A stretch of 64,000 bases of DNA from Isoptericola peretonis (GTDB taxonomy: Bacteria > Actinomycetota > Actinomycetes > Actinomycetales > Cellulomonadaceae): NCBI GenBank assembly GCA_023241745.1, contig JALQCY010000003.1, positions 372,001 through 436,000 on the forward strand. Direction: 5' to 3'. Shown piece after piece: positions 15,882 through 22,879 of this stretch (the first letter of the stretch is position 1; the number at the start of each line of letters is the position of its first letter). The notes below the pieces were generated by a model. It was not told where the DNA came from, searched no databases, and saw only the letters and a program-made list of their open reading frames with translations. The translations under genes were made by a program, and so were the position numbers.

Positions 15882-16322
15882 GTGCACAACCATGAGCCCG
15901 AGGGCTACGACTGCCCGTTCTGCGACCTCCCGCCGGAGAGGGAACCCGAGGTCGTGTACCGCGACGACGCCGTCTTCGCGATGATCGCCCCGCGCTGGTG
16001 GCCGCGGAACCCAGGACACCTCCTGATCATCCCCGTTGCCCACCACGAGAACCTCTACGATCTGCCGCCCGCCGTGGGCCACGCGATCTTCGACGCTACT
16101 CAGCTGCTCGCGCGGGTGATGAGGACGGCGTACGACTGCGCCGGGATCTCCACCCGACAGCACAATGAGCCCGCCGGCAACCAGGACGTCTGGCACTTTC
16201 ACCAGCATCTCTTCCCGCGCTACCCCGGCGACAACCTCTACGGCACGGCCCCAGGGGCCGACTGGCTCTCGCCCGAACGTCGCCGCGCCTACGCCGAGCG
16301 CCTGCGCTGCGCCCTCGGCTAG
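15882..16322 (+). CDS. HIT-family hydrolase
   Basis: 146 aa. HIT proteins hydrolyse or transfer nucleotidyl groups (Ap4A, AMP-lysine and similar). The N-terminal CPFC pair in YDCPFCDL resembles the zinc-binding start of many HIT proteins. The catalytic histidine triad is DVWHFHQHLFPR (HxHxH). PGHLLIIPVAHHENLYDL is the conserved central strand region. GTG 15882 follows GGAGG by 4 nt; the C-terminus ends in an Arg-rich helix just before repeat A. It shares its module with the MazG relic, so together they may have been a nucleotide-sanitising pair. Confidence 0.9.
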   Translation: MHNHEPEGYDCPFCDLPPEREPEVVYRDDAVFAMIAPRWWPRNPGHLLIIPVAHHENLYDLPPAVGHAIFDATQLLARVMRTAYDCAGISTRQHNEPAGNQDVWHFHQHLFPRYPGDNLYGTAPGADWLSPERRRAYAERLRCALG

Positions 16323-16341
16323 CGAGGCCGCCACACAGGGA

Positions 16342-16397
16342 GGGTTTCGAAACGTCCAGAACCCGATTCTGGCGCGCCTCAGAATCGGTCGGTTCTG
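16342..16397 (+). repeat. Island hairpin repeat, copy A
   Basis: Structure: 10-bp palindrome GTTTCGAAAC, then CAGAAC (16357-16362) and CCGATTCTG (16363-16371), an 8-nt loop, CAGAATCGG (16380-16388), unpaired TCG, and GTTCTG (16392-16397). It folds as a 15-bp stem with a one-sided 3-nt bulge. The copy with the best match to the array consensus; it ends the HIT module. Confidence 0.9.
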
Positions 16398-16461
16398 CAC
16401 CGGCGGACGATCTCGAGGAACAGTGACCTGCGGCTCCAGGTCAGGCGAGGTTTCGAACCGC

Positions 16462-16947
16462 TCAGGCGTGTCGGGTGTGGGTCATGACCCAGTTCACAGG
16501 TGCCCAGCTGCGGCCGTCGTCGAAGGAGAAGTCCTGCACCCAGCGGGGGTGTGCGGAGCTGATGTCGACCCAGCGGAACCGGGCGACGATCGTGCGGCCG
16601 TTGTGCTCGAAGGGACCTGCGAACGTACCGATGTCGTCGGCGAACCGCCCTTCGACGGGGGCGTCCAGCACTCCAGGGTTGCTCGTCGATGCCCACCAGA
16701 TGCGCCAGACGTCCCGGGCCGGGTCGTACAGACGCAGGCTGTGACCGCAGAACCGCGCCCCGTCGGGCAGGGTGCCCGAGGTGTCGTCGGCGTTGCCCAG
16801 GCCGTCGAGGATGGGGGCGACCGTCGCGGAGGTGTCGAACTCGGCCCAGGTTCCCGTCGCTCCTGCCGGGTCGAGCGGGGCGGTCTGGCGACGATGATGG
16901 ACGTGCCAGGTACCAAACAGAAAGTCGAAGTCGTGCCGTGATCCCAT
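16462..16947 (-). CDS. DUF1579-like small beta-barrel protein
   Basis: 161 aa starting MGSRHDFDFLFGTWHVHHRR; an FDFLxGxWxxxxR opening is typical of DUF1579/lipocalin-like proteins. Tryptophan-rich strands follow: LYDPARDVWRIWWAST, RFADDIGTF, ARFRWVDISSAHPRWVQDFSFDDG and APVNWVMTHTR. Such proteins are small barrels thought to bind hydrophobic ligands; no function is established. GGAGG lies 4 nt upstream of ATG 16947. It is antisense to the direction of repeats A and B that flank it. GC content is lower than in the flanking core genes. Confidence 0.75.
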   Translation of the reverse strand: MGSRHDFDFLFGTWHVHHRRQTAPLDPAGATGTWAEFDTSATVAPILDGLGNADDTSGTLPDGARFCGHSLRLYDPARDVWRIWWASTSNPGVLDAPVEGRFADDIGTFAGPFEHNGRTIVARFRWVDISSAHPRWVQDFSFDDGRSWAPVNWVMTHTRHA

Positions 16948-17118
16948 GAGTCCTCCGCAGTCGTTGCGAGCCGCCGTGATCGTGGCACCCGCCTCAGACA
17001 TCCGACGGCCCGTCACTGTGCGCCGGCCCGCGACTCGATCCACTCGGACCCGGACTGGGTCCGGGCTCCCCTCGGATGCCGCGCGAACCCAGGTTGCGAT
17101 GCCGGCCGAGCGCACGGA

Positions 17119-17260
17119 CTACGCCAGTTCGCCCAGGGCGCGACGCAACCTCTGATCGATCCCGCCGAGCAAGTCTCGAAGAGCCGTCGACGCGTCGGCA
17201 CACAGGTCTTCGGCCAGGCGCCGCTGTAAGTGAGCGGTACTGCTGCACGGATCGGTGACA
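17119..17260 (-). pseudogene. Possible C-terminal gene fragment
   Basis: The minus strand reads DLCADASTALRDLLGGID then RLRRALGELA and a TAG stop at 17121-17119. The helical periodicity and codon use look like a real C-terminus, for example of a small transcription regulator, but no start or N-terminal domain was found upstream. The rest of the 580-bp gap 16948-17527 shows no gene, only repeat B. Treated as a relic with low certainty. Confidence 0.3.
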
Positions 17261-17417
17261 CCTGACCTGTGGGGCCTCGCTGGTGCAGAGCTCGTGAGGC
17301 TGTGGCTCGGGCTGGCGGCCTGGGACGGGACCTGGCCTGATTTGGCTCGTCCTCGACCCGGAAGACCTTGTGCACGAACGCTAGCCGGCCCAGGTCCGGG
17401 TGAGCCCGGCTCCGGGT

Positions 17418-17473
17418 GGGTTTCGAAACGTCCAGAACCCGTTTCTGGTGCGGCTCAGAATCGGTCAGTTTTG
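17418..17473 (+). repeat. Island hairpin repeat, copy B
   Basis: GTTTCGAAAC, CAGAAC, CCGTTTCTG, 8-nt loop, CAGAATCGG, unpaired TCA, GTTTTG (17468-17473). The change to GTTTTG still pairs with CAGAAC through a G-U pair. Same orientation as the other copies, although all genes to its right up to copy C are on the minus strand. Confidence 0.88.
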
Positions 17474-17527
17474 GAGTGCCCGCGGCCTTGTTGGAGTCCA
17501 CCAATCGGCGCCCTACGGCGCGGCAGC

Positions 17528-17701
17528 TCACCAGGAGGTGGCAGCGCCAGTAATGATGTCGACGGCATAGTCGGCACCGACCGCCAGCCCATAGAGCAGG
17601 GCTGAGAGGACGGCGACCGCGACAACAGTCGGCAGCCAGGCGCTGACGTCACCGCGTCGAGGCCGGGTCGGCGTCGGTCGTGGCTCCCGACGGCCGCCCA
17701 T
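17528..17701 (-). CDS. Small single-pass membrane protein
   Basis: 57 aa: an Arg/Pro-rich N-terminus (MGGRREPRPTPTRPRRGD), one membrane helix (WLPTVVAVAVLSALLYGLAV) and a short C-terminal tail. ATG 17701 was chosen; an in-frame GTG a few codons upstream is possible. It lies 29 bp downstream of the anti-sigma-like gene on the same strand and may belong to that operon. No family recognised. Confidence 0.5.
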   Translation of the reverse strand: MGGRREPRPTPTRPRRGDVSAWLPTVVAVAVLSALLYGLAVGADYAVDIITGAATSW

Positions 17702-17730
17702 CTTGGTTGGTGCCGTAACCCGTGTTGGCC

Positions 17731-18696
17731 TCACGGCTTGGCCGTCGGTCCGTAGACAGTGATCTGCACGCTCCCGCCGATGCTGGCATCGACGCGTGCG
17801 CAGTCGGACGCGTCGTCCGTGATCGCCGTGGCCGTCAGGGTGTCGTCGGCGCTGGCCGACGAGTACTTCATGTACAGCTCTTCCGCGAGGTCTTTTGCTT
17901 CGCCGACGGTCAGGCAGCGGTCGGCGATCTTGGCACGAAGCTGGTCTGCCAGCGGCCACGTCCCGGCTGCGAAGGTGTCCAGCGGGTCAGCGCCGGTTCC
18001 GACGGTGACGACGCCCGGTTCCTGGGCGTCGGCCCACGAGCACGGGGCGTCCGGGTCCTGGTGGTCGGCCTCCACCACGGACCAGCCCTGAAGTCCGAGG
18101 CGCTTGAGCTCCGTTCGAGCCCACTCGACCTGTTCGGGAACGGTGCGGCAGGCCGCGTTGCCACCGTCGACGAAGTCGAAGGCGCTCTGTCGCATCTCGA
18201 GCGCCTGCGGGGTGACCGCCACGCCGGAGGCGAGAATGTGGGCCCCGCCGGGCACCTGGCCTGCGGGCGTGACGTAGGTGTAGTCCTGGAGGGTGAACGC
18301 GACCGGGTCCTCGATCGGGGCGAGTCCGGCGCCGCGCATGAGGGTGTCGCAGTCCGCGATCGCGTCGCCGGTCAGCCAGGACCCGATCACGGCGGCGTCC
18401 TGGTCGGACCAGTCCGCGAGGCAGTTGGGGCCCTGCGGTGTGCCCCCGAACCATCCCTCGATCCCGGCATAGCCCGCCCCGCCGCCGATCAGCAGCACGG
18501 CGAGGCCGGTGGTGAGCGCCCCGCGCTTGCCGAGCCGCTTCCTTCGCGGTGTCTGCTGCTGTGCCTCGCCGGGGGCCCGGGGTGTCGAGGCGATCGAGTC
18601 CTGCATCGCCGACCAGACCCCCGCGTTGATCGGAGGCAGCTCCGACTGCCGGACGGGGTTCGTCGCCCGCAGGTATGTCATCGGGTCCGTCATCAT
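17731..18696 (-). CDS. Single-pass membrane protein partner of the ECF sigma factor (putative anti-sigma factor)
   Basis: 321 aa. A cytoplasmic N-terminal segment of about 60 residues (MMTDPMTYLRATNPVRQSEL) is followed by RKRLGKRG, a membrane helix (ALTTGLAVLLIGGGAGYAGI) and a large extracellular domain with four or more cysteines. ATG 18696 overlaps the sigma-factor stop (ATGA), so the two are translationally coupled. Anti-sigma factors commonly have this layout and position, but the zinc HxxxCxxC motif of ZAS proteins is absent, so the role is inferred from context. The N-terminus resembles the 'RsiG/CU044_5270-like' group of actinobacterial partners only in general layout. Confidence 0.75.
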   Translation of the reverse strand: MMTDPMTYLRATNPVRQSELPPINAGVWSAMQDSIASTPRAPGEAQQQTPRRKRLGKRGALTTGLAVLLIGGGAGYAGIEGWFGGTPQGPNCLADWSDQDAAVIGSWLTGDAIADCDTLMRGAGLAPIEDPVAFTLQDYTYVTPAGQVPGGAHILASGVAVTPQALEMRQSAFDFVDGGNAACRTVPEQVEWARTELKRLGLQGWSVVEADHQDPDAPCSWADAQEPGVVTVGTGADPLDTFAAGTWPLADQLRAKIADRCLTVGEAKDLAEELYMKYSSASADDTLTATAITDDASDCARVDASIGGSVQITVYGPTAKP

Positions 18697-19292
18697 GCCT
18701 CCTCGCTCCATGTCGCGGCCCGCGGCTTCGTGACCGGCGTGGACGCTGCCGGGAGCGTCGTCGGCTGCGCGCTCTGCGCGATCACCGACATCTGCTGGGC
18801 CAGACGCTTGCGCGCGCGGTGGAGCCGCACACGCACCGCGCCGCGCGAGAGGCCGAGGACCACGGCGATCTCGTCGCGCGCGAGCTCCTCCCACGCCACC
18901 AGGCGCAAGATCTCGCGGTCGTCGTCAGGCAGGCTCGCCATCGCCCGCTCGACGTCGTCGAGGCGCGACGCGCGGCGCGGTACCTCGAAGCCGCGGAGGT
19001 CCTCACGCAGCCTCTCGGCCAGCGCGATCCGACGCCGTTCGCCGCGTTGGTGATTGGCCAGCACCCCCCGGGCCACACCGAAGAGCCACGGCCGCGCATC
19101 CTCGCCCGGGGGGACGTCGTCGAGACGACGCCACGCGATGAGGAACGTCTCGGCGACGACGTCTGCCGCGTCCTCAGGGACCGCGAGCCGGCGCACCGCG
19201 TAGGCGAGCAACGGCAGGTGCGTGGCCGCGAAGATCGACGCGAACCTCTCGTCCGCCGTCATCGGCTCCTGCTGCTGCGGCTGCCGACCCAT
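18693..19292 (-). CDS. ECF-type RNA polymerase sigma factor
   Basis: 199 aa. Region 2 is visible as FASIFAATHLPLLAYAVRRL then AADVVAETFLIAWRRLDDVP (core-binding and -10 recognition). Region 4 is ASLPDDDREILRLVAWEEL then RDEIAVVLGLSRGAVRVRLHRARKRL (HTH that reads -35). It directs transcription of a stress or envelope regulon. GGAGGG lies 7 nt before ATG 19292. The 3' end overlaps the putative anti-sigma gene. Autoregulation would be expected, but the upstream region is partly occupied by repeat C. Confidence 0.93.
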   Translation of the reverse strand: MGRQPQQQEPMTADERFASIFAATHLPLLAYAVRRLAVPEDAADVVAETFLIAWRRLDDVPPGEDARPWLFGVARGVLANHQRGERRRIALAERLREDLRGFEVPRRASRLDDVERAMASLPDDDREILRLVAWEELARDEIAVVLGLSRGAVRVRLHRARKRLAQQMSVIAQSAQPTTLPAASTPVTKPRAATWSEEA

Positions 19293-19394
19293 CGATGGCC
19301 CTCCCTGGCTTCCCGTGTCACCTCTACATGTCCGGCGACCCGCGAAGCGTTACAGGAGGGCGAGCCGTGTCTCTGTTCACACCCGGCCGCGCGA

Positions 19395-19449
19395 GGCTTC
19401 GAAGCATCCAGAATCCGGTTCCGGCCCAACTCGGAGTCGGTCGATTGAG
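19395..19449 (+). repeat. Island hairpin repeat, copy C (diverged)
   Basis: The most diverged full copy: CTTCGAAG palindrome (both flanking bases changed symmetrically), CAGAAT, CCGGTTCCG, loop, CGGAGTCGG, unpaired TCG, ATTGAG. The AAC/GTT pair of other copies has become AAT/ATT, a compensatory change; inner-stem changes keep G-U pairs. It lies between the sigma gene and a plus-strand gene. Confidence 0.8.
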
Positions 19450-19502
19450 ATTCCTGTGCTCCGTCTCCGCCAAACACGAACGTATGTCGCTAGGTTCCTG
19501 GC

Positions 19503-20102
19503 ATGAACGACGACGCGACGCCGGAGGGGTCGGATCAAGAGGCAGCGGCGGGCCAGTATGCACCGCGGAGGTCGGCGGCGGCCTCTTCGGCGCGTCGACG
19601 TGTGGCGGCCACGATCATTCCGCTGGGCCTTGTGGTCATCCTGGGCTTCGGCAGCTGGGCCTACGGCAGATGGCCAGCAGTGAGTGGGCACGGTAATGCG
19701 ATGTGCGCGCCCGCGCAGGCCGCGCCTTTGTTGGTTTGGGGCGGCTCGTTCGTGAACGACCGAGCCGTCCCTCTCCACGTGTCGTCCTTGGCGGCGCACG
19801 AGCCTGAGGGGCTGCATCTCGACTCCGTATGGATGCTCACCAGCGACGGCCCCTACACGATCCCGGAGCGGGTTGGCCCTGACCTCGAGGAGATCGCCGA
19901 CCGTCTGCCCTCGGGCGGCATCGACGTCGCACCTGGCGAGCACGTGGCACTCCTTGCCTCGGTCTCGGTCGACCGAGACCGAGGTGCCTCGAAGGCCGTT
20001 GCTGATGGTTTCGGCGCCGTCTACCGCATCGGTCCTTGGACGCATGAAATCCGCACCGGGATCGACGTAACGGTGATGCCCCCTGGCCAGCGGTGCTTCT
20101 AA
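19503..20102 (+). CDS. Hypothetical membrane-anchored extracytoplasmic protein
   Basis: 199 aa. A charged N-terminus is followed by one membrane helix (VAATIIPLGLVVILGFGSWAYG) and an extracytoplasmic domain of about 140 residues with two cysteines (AMCAPAQ near the helix and PGQRCF at the end) that could form a disulphide. The domain has beta-strand-like alternation (PLHVSSLAAHEPEGLHLDSVW). No family recognised. It is the only gene between repeats C and D, forming a one-gene module. Confidence 0.8.
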   Translation: MNDDATPEGSDQEAAAGQYAPRRSAAASSARRRVAATIIPLGLVVILGFGSWAYGRWPAVSGHGNAMCAPAQAAPLLVWGGSFVNDRAVPLHVSSLAAHEPEGLHLDSVWMLTSDGPYTIPERVGPDLEEIADRLPSGGIDVAPGEHVALLASVSVDRDRGASKAVADGFGAVYRIGPWTHEIRTGIDVTVMPPGQRCF

Positions 20103-20158
20103 GTTCGAACCCAGGTAGCGGCGTTCCACCTTTCCCCACATGGGGTAGCAGCCCATGT

Positions 20159-20213
20159 GGTTTCGAAACGTCCAGAACCCGTTTCTGGCGTGCATCAGAA
20201 TCGGTCGGTTCTG
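20159..20213 (+). repeat. Island hairpin repeat, copy D
   Basis: GTTTCGAAAC, CAGAAC, CCGTTTCTG, 8-nt loop, CAGAATCGG, unpaired TCG, GTTCTG (20208-20213). It is immediately preceded by a separate 9-bp hairpin (CCACATGGG with CCCATGTGG). This copy starts 57 bp after the stop of the preceding gene. Confidence 0.9.
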
Positions 20214-20253
20214 ACACGGTTCCTCGATGCATGCTCGGACATACACCGTCGTG

Positions 20254-21135
20254 TCAGTGGAACTCGACTGCATGGTCGGTGACCCACTCGGTAAAGGTGC
20301 GTGCAGGTCGGCCGGTGAGCCTCTCGATGTGATCGGTGACGCAGTTGGAAGCTGGTCGATGCTCCGCCGCGCTGATCAGTGCCTCTACCAACGGTTCGGG
20401 CCGACCATCTGCGAGCATTCGCCTGCGGGCGAGGTCGGCTGAGACAGAGCGGAACCTCAGCGGGCGGTTGATGACGGTGCCGAGTCGAGCTACCTGGTCG
20501 GCGCGGCTGAGGGGTTCGGGTCCCGTGAGCAGGTGTGGCTCCTCGTCAAGATCGTCGTTCGGCCTGAGTAGCGCGGAAACGGCGGCATCGGCGACGTCTC
20601 GGGGGTCGACCACAGGCGTCATCGCGACATCCGGACCAGAGACCTCGTCACCGATGCGCAGTTGCGCCGCCCAGCCACGTGCGTTCGATGCGAGCGTGTC
20701 GCTGCGCAGCACGATGGGTTTCAGCCCGGCGTTGTGCAGCATCAGCTCCATCTCGACGTGGACCTGGACGATGGGATCGCTCTGTCGAGATGCTTCGTCG
20801 TCGATGGCGGTCGACGACAGATAGACGACACGTGGCGACGTCGCGGCGATCTCCTCGATGACCTCGGCGGCCGCGCCGGATTCGAGCAGGGGCCAGATCA
20901 GGAAGACCGCGTCCATCCCTACGAGTGCTGCACGTACGTCGGCCCGGTCGGTGAGGTCACCCGCCACCCAGTCGACGTCAGGGTGGGGTGCGTGTCGACC
21001 TCGCGCGAGGCATCGCACGTGCACATCGCGCGTGACGAGTCGGGCGACGACTTCGCGACCGACGTTGCCGGTCGCGCCGGTGACAAGGATGGACGGGCGA
21101 GCGTGAGGGCCGATGGGGCCCGCGATGTCAGGCAT
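20254..21135 (-). CDS. NmrA-like NAD(P)-binding protein
   Basis: 293 aa atypical short-chain dehydrogenase. The nucleotide-binding motif is VTGATGNVGREV, followed by VRCLARG and DWVAGDLTD. YLSSTA occupies the position of the SDR active-site strand, and the C-terminal SADLARRRM then FTEWVTDHAVEF is typical of NmrA/HSCARG proteins, which act as redox sensors or quinone/isoflavone-type reductases. It is divergent from a MerR regulator with 49 bp between the starts, the usual layout for a regulator and its target. Confidence 0.9.
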   Translation of the reverse strand: MPDIAGPIGPHARPSILVTGATGNVGREVVARLVTRDVHVRCLARGRHAPHPDVDWVAGDLTDRADVRAALVGMDAVFLIWPLLESGAAAEVIEEIAATSPRVVYLSSTAIDDEASRQSDPIVQVHVEMELMLHNAGLKPIVLRSDTLASNARGWAAQLRIGDEVSGPDVAMTPVVDPRDVADAAVSALLRPNDDLDEEPHLLTGPEPLSRADQVARLGTVINRPLRFRSVSADLARRRMLADGRPEPLVEALISAAEHRPASNCVTDHIERLTGRPARTFTEWVTDHAVEFH

Positions 21136-21184
21136 GATCGGGAAGCTAAGGGTTCACGTCGGCATGAAGGCAAGGGCGCGAGGG

Positions 21185-21556
21185 ATGAAGACGATCGGAG
21201 ACGTCGCCGCCGAGCTGGGCGTGGAGGCCCACGTGCTGCGGCACTGGGAGCACGTGGGGGCCCTCACCGTCGACCGCGATGGGAACGGCTACCGCATCTA
21301 CGACGACCGGGCGATCGACCAGGCGCGCACAGTCCTGAAGCTCCGCCGCGTGGGACTCTCGCTGCCCGAGGTGATAGCCGCGATGCTGCCGAAGAAGTCA
21401 ACGGCACACGCGATCGTGACGGCCAAGATCGCGGCCCTCGAGAATGAGATCATCCACCGGCAAGAGGCGATCACCTTCCTGCAGCACACCGCCGACTGCC
21501 GCCACCGATATCTCGACGACTGTCCAGACTGCGCGAGCTTTGTACGCGAAACCTGA
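21185..21556 (+). CDS. MerR-family transcriptional regulator
   Basis: 123 aa. The N-terminal winged HTH (MKTIGDVAAELGVEAHVLRHWEHVG) is followed by GNGYRIYDDRAI, the dimer helix, and a C-terminal cluster CRHRYLDDCPDC with three cysteines, which may bind a metal or act as a redox switch. ATG 21185 follows GAGGG; an upstream ATG at 21164 is possible. It is divergent from the NmrA-like gene, which it probably regulates. Confidence 0.9.
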   Translation: MKTIGDVAAELGVEAHVLRHWEHVGALTVDRDGNGYRIYDDRAIDQARTVLKLRRVGLSLPEVIAAMLPKKSTAHAIVTAKIAALENEIIHRQEAITFLQHTADCRHRYLDDCPDCASFVRET

Positions 21557-21607
21557 GGGAATCCACGGGACGCCGTCGGCGTCAACCGGCGCCCCCAGGG
21601 ACCTGGA

Positions 21608-21662
21608 GGTTTCGAAACATCCAGAACCCGATTCTGGTGCACCTCAAAATCGGTCGGTTCTG
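21608..21662 (+). repeat. Island hairpin repeat, copy E
   Basis: GTTTCGAAAC, CAGAAC, CCGATTCTG, 8-nt loop, CAAAATCGG, unpaired TCG, GTTCTG (21657-21662). One inner-stem base change creates a C-A mismatch. It starts 51 bp after the MerR stop. Confidence 0.9.
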
Positions 21663-21717
21663 ACGCAGCCCGCGCGACGTCGCCACCCAGCGGGTCACGG
21701 AGAGCTACGGTCGACCC

Positions 21718-22239
21718 GTGCCTGGCTCGCCGCAGACTCGACTCGTCATCGTGCGTGGACCTTCGGGGGCGGGGAAGTCGACGGTCTCACGAGCTCTGCG
21801 TCGGTCCATTGGCAAAGGGGCCGCCCTTGTCGAGCAGGACTACGTGCGCAGGACGCTCCTATGGGAGAAGGACCGGCCCGGTGCCCTAAACATCGCCATG
21901 CTCGACAGCATCGTGCGCCTGGCCCTCGATGCGGGGCGGCATGTCGTGCTCGAGGGCATCCTTGCCGCGGATCACTACGGGGCGATGATGCGGGCCCTCA
22001 TCGACGACCACCAGGGGATCACCGTCTGTGCCTACCTCGATGTCCCGTTCGCAGAGACGGTCCGCCGTCACGGCACTCGCTCGCAATCCGCCGAGTTCAC
22101 TCCGACGGATATGGCCCGCTGGTGGGACACGGACGACAAGCTCGGCTGTGAGGGTGAGGTCGTGGTCGGTGCTGCCTCGACCGTGGACGAGACGGTCGCG
22201 TCCCTACTCACTGCGATGGGCAGTGCTTCGAGGATCTAG
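21718..22239 (+). CDS. P-loop NTPase, small-molecule kinase-like
   Basis: 173 aa. Walker A is RGPSGAGKST; LVEQDYVRRTLL holds the acidic residue that typically binds substrate, and HVVLEGIL is the Walker B-like strand. A lid helix TVRRHGTR lies at about residues 121-128. The pattern matches zeta-toxin/chloramphenicol phosphotransferase/uridine-kinase-like proteins often annotated AAA family ATPase or kinase. The substrate cannot be read from sequence. It has no antitoxin-like neighbour. GTG 21718 starts the conserved N-terminus. It is a one-gene module between repeats E and F. Confidence 0.82.
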   Translation: MPGSPQTRLVIVRGPSGAGKSTVSRALRRSIGKGAALVEQDYVRRTLLWEKDRPGALNIAMLDSIVRLALDAGRHVVLEGILAADHYGAMMRALIDDHQGITVCAYLDVPFAETVRRHGTRSQSAEFTPTDMARWWDTDDKLGCEGEVVVGAASTVDETVASLLTAMGSASRI

Positions 22240-22266
22240 GCCGGGCCGCCAACGGCGCAGACCCGC

Positions 22267-22321
22267 GGTTTCGAAACTCTCAGAACCCGATTCTGGCGCC
22301 TCTCAGAATCGGTCGGTTGTC
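22267..22321 (+). repeat. Island hairpin repeat, copy F
   Basis: GTTTCGAAAC, CAGAAC, CCGATTCTG, 8-nt loop, CAGAATCGG, unpaired TCG, GTTGTC. The outer arm is weakened at its last three bases. It starts 28 bp after the kinase stop, the closest gene-to-repeat spacing in the array. Confidence 0.88.
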
Positions 22322-22459
22322 ACGGTGGTGCATCGTCGGGAAGCCTTCCGCCCACGGTTCATACTCGCCACCGTCGGCATCCCCAAGCCCGGCTGTCCAG
22401 CAGGTACTCTCCGGGCGTTAGGAGTTGCCAGTTGCACCACCGTCAAGGAGGGGACGCGC

Positions 22460-22726
22460 ATGCGTCTGGGGCGAAAGTCAGTTGTAGGAGCCGCGGTCTC
22501 GGGCATTCTGGCGCTTGGCGTCGCAGTAGGGACGGCTCTGCCTGCTCAAGCGGCAGTGAACATCCAGGCGAAGCGGTACACGACGCAGGCGCAATGCGCC
22601 GCGACGTACACCGGCGTCGTCGCCTCACTGATGGCTGGCGGCTACACCGTGCGGACGTACCACAGCTGCAAGTACCGAGTGGACAACTCGACCCGGCCGT
22701 GGCTCTACGAGATCCACTACTGGTGA
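22460..22726 (+). CDS. Small secreted protein
   Basis: 88 aa. A Sec signal peptide (MRLGRKS, then a hydrophobic core VVGAAVSGILALGVAVGTAL) ends with PAQA/A. The mature part of about 57 residues is aromatic and basic with two cysteines (QCAATY and HSCKYR) that could form one disulphide. AGGAGGGG lies 5-6 nt before ATG 22460. No family recognised; a small secreted effector or wall-associated peptide are possibilities. Confidence 0.75.
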   Translation: MRLGRKSVVGAAVSGILALGVAVGTALPAQAAVNIQAKRYTTQAQCAATYTGVVASLMAGGYTVRTYHSCKYRVDNSTRPWLYEIHYW

Positions 22727-22793
22727 TCGCTCCAACGCGACGCGTCGGAGCGCGGGAGGGTCGTTCCTGAGACGACGGCCGTGGCTGCCCCGT

Positions 22794-22846
22794 GGAACTC
22801 GCACTCTTCAACTGGTAGGGGTGCGTGCTCGTGAGGTGCGAGTTCC
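22794..22846. repeat. Inverted repeat downstream of hydrolase gene
   Basis: GGAACTCGCAC (22794-22804) and GTGCGAGTTCC (22836-22846) form an 11-bp inverted repeat with a 31-nt loop. The right arm recurs at 23720-23730 on the far side of the hydrolase gene. It could be a terminator for the converging small secreted protein and hydrolase genes. Confidence 0.65.
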
Positions 22847-22879
22847 CCCTTCTGCCGCTGGCCGGGCGTGCTGGTGGCA

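Noticed and set aside
14880..22321. Classical integron with attC sites
   Set aside because: No tyrosine-recombinase IntI, and the outer arms do not fit the RYYYAAC/GTTRRRY core; only the layout is similar.
15314..22321. CRISPR array
   Set aside because: Spacers are whole genes of 0.6-2 kb and differ in length; no cas genes.
15314..22321. Island repeats as rho-independent terminators
   Set aside because: No T tracts, a fixed orientation independent of gene strand, and a conserved asymmetric bulge.
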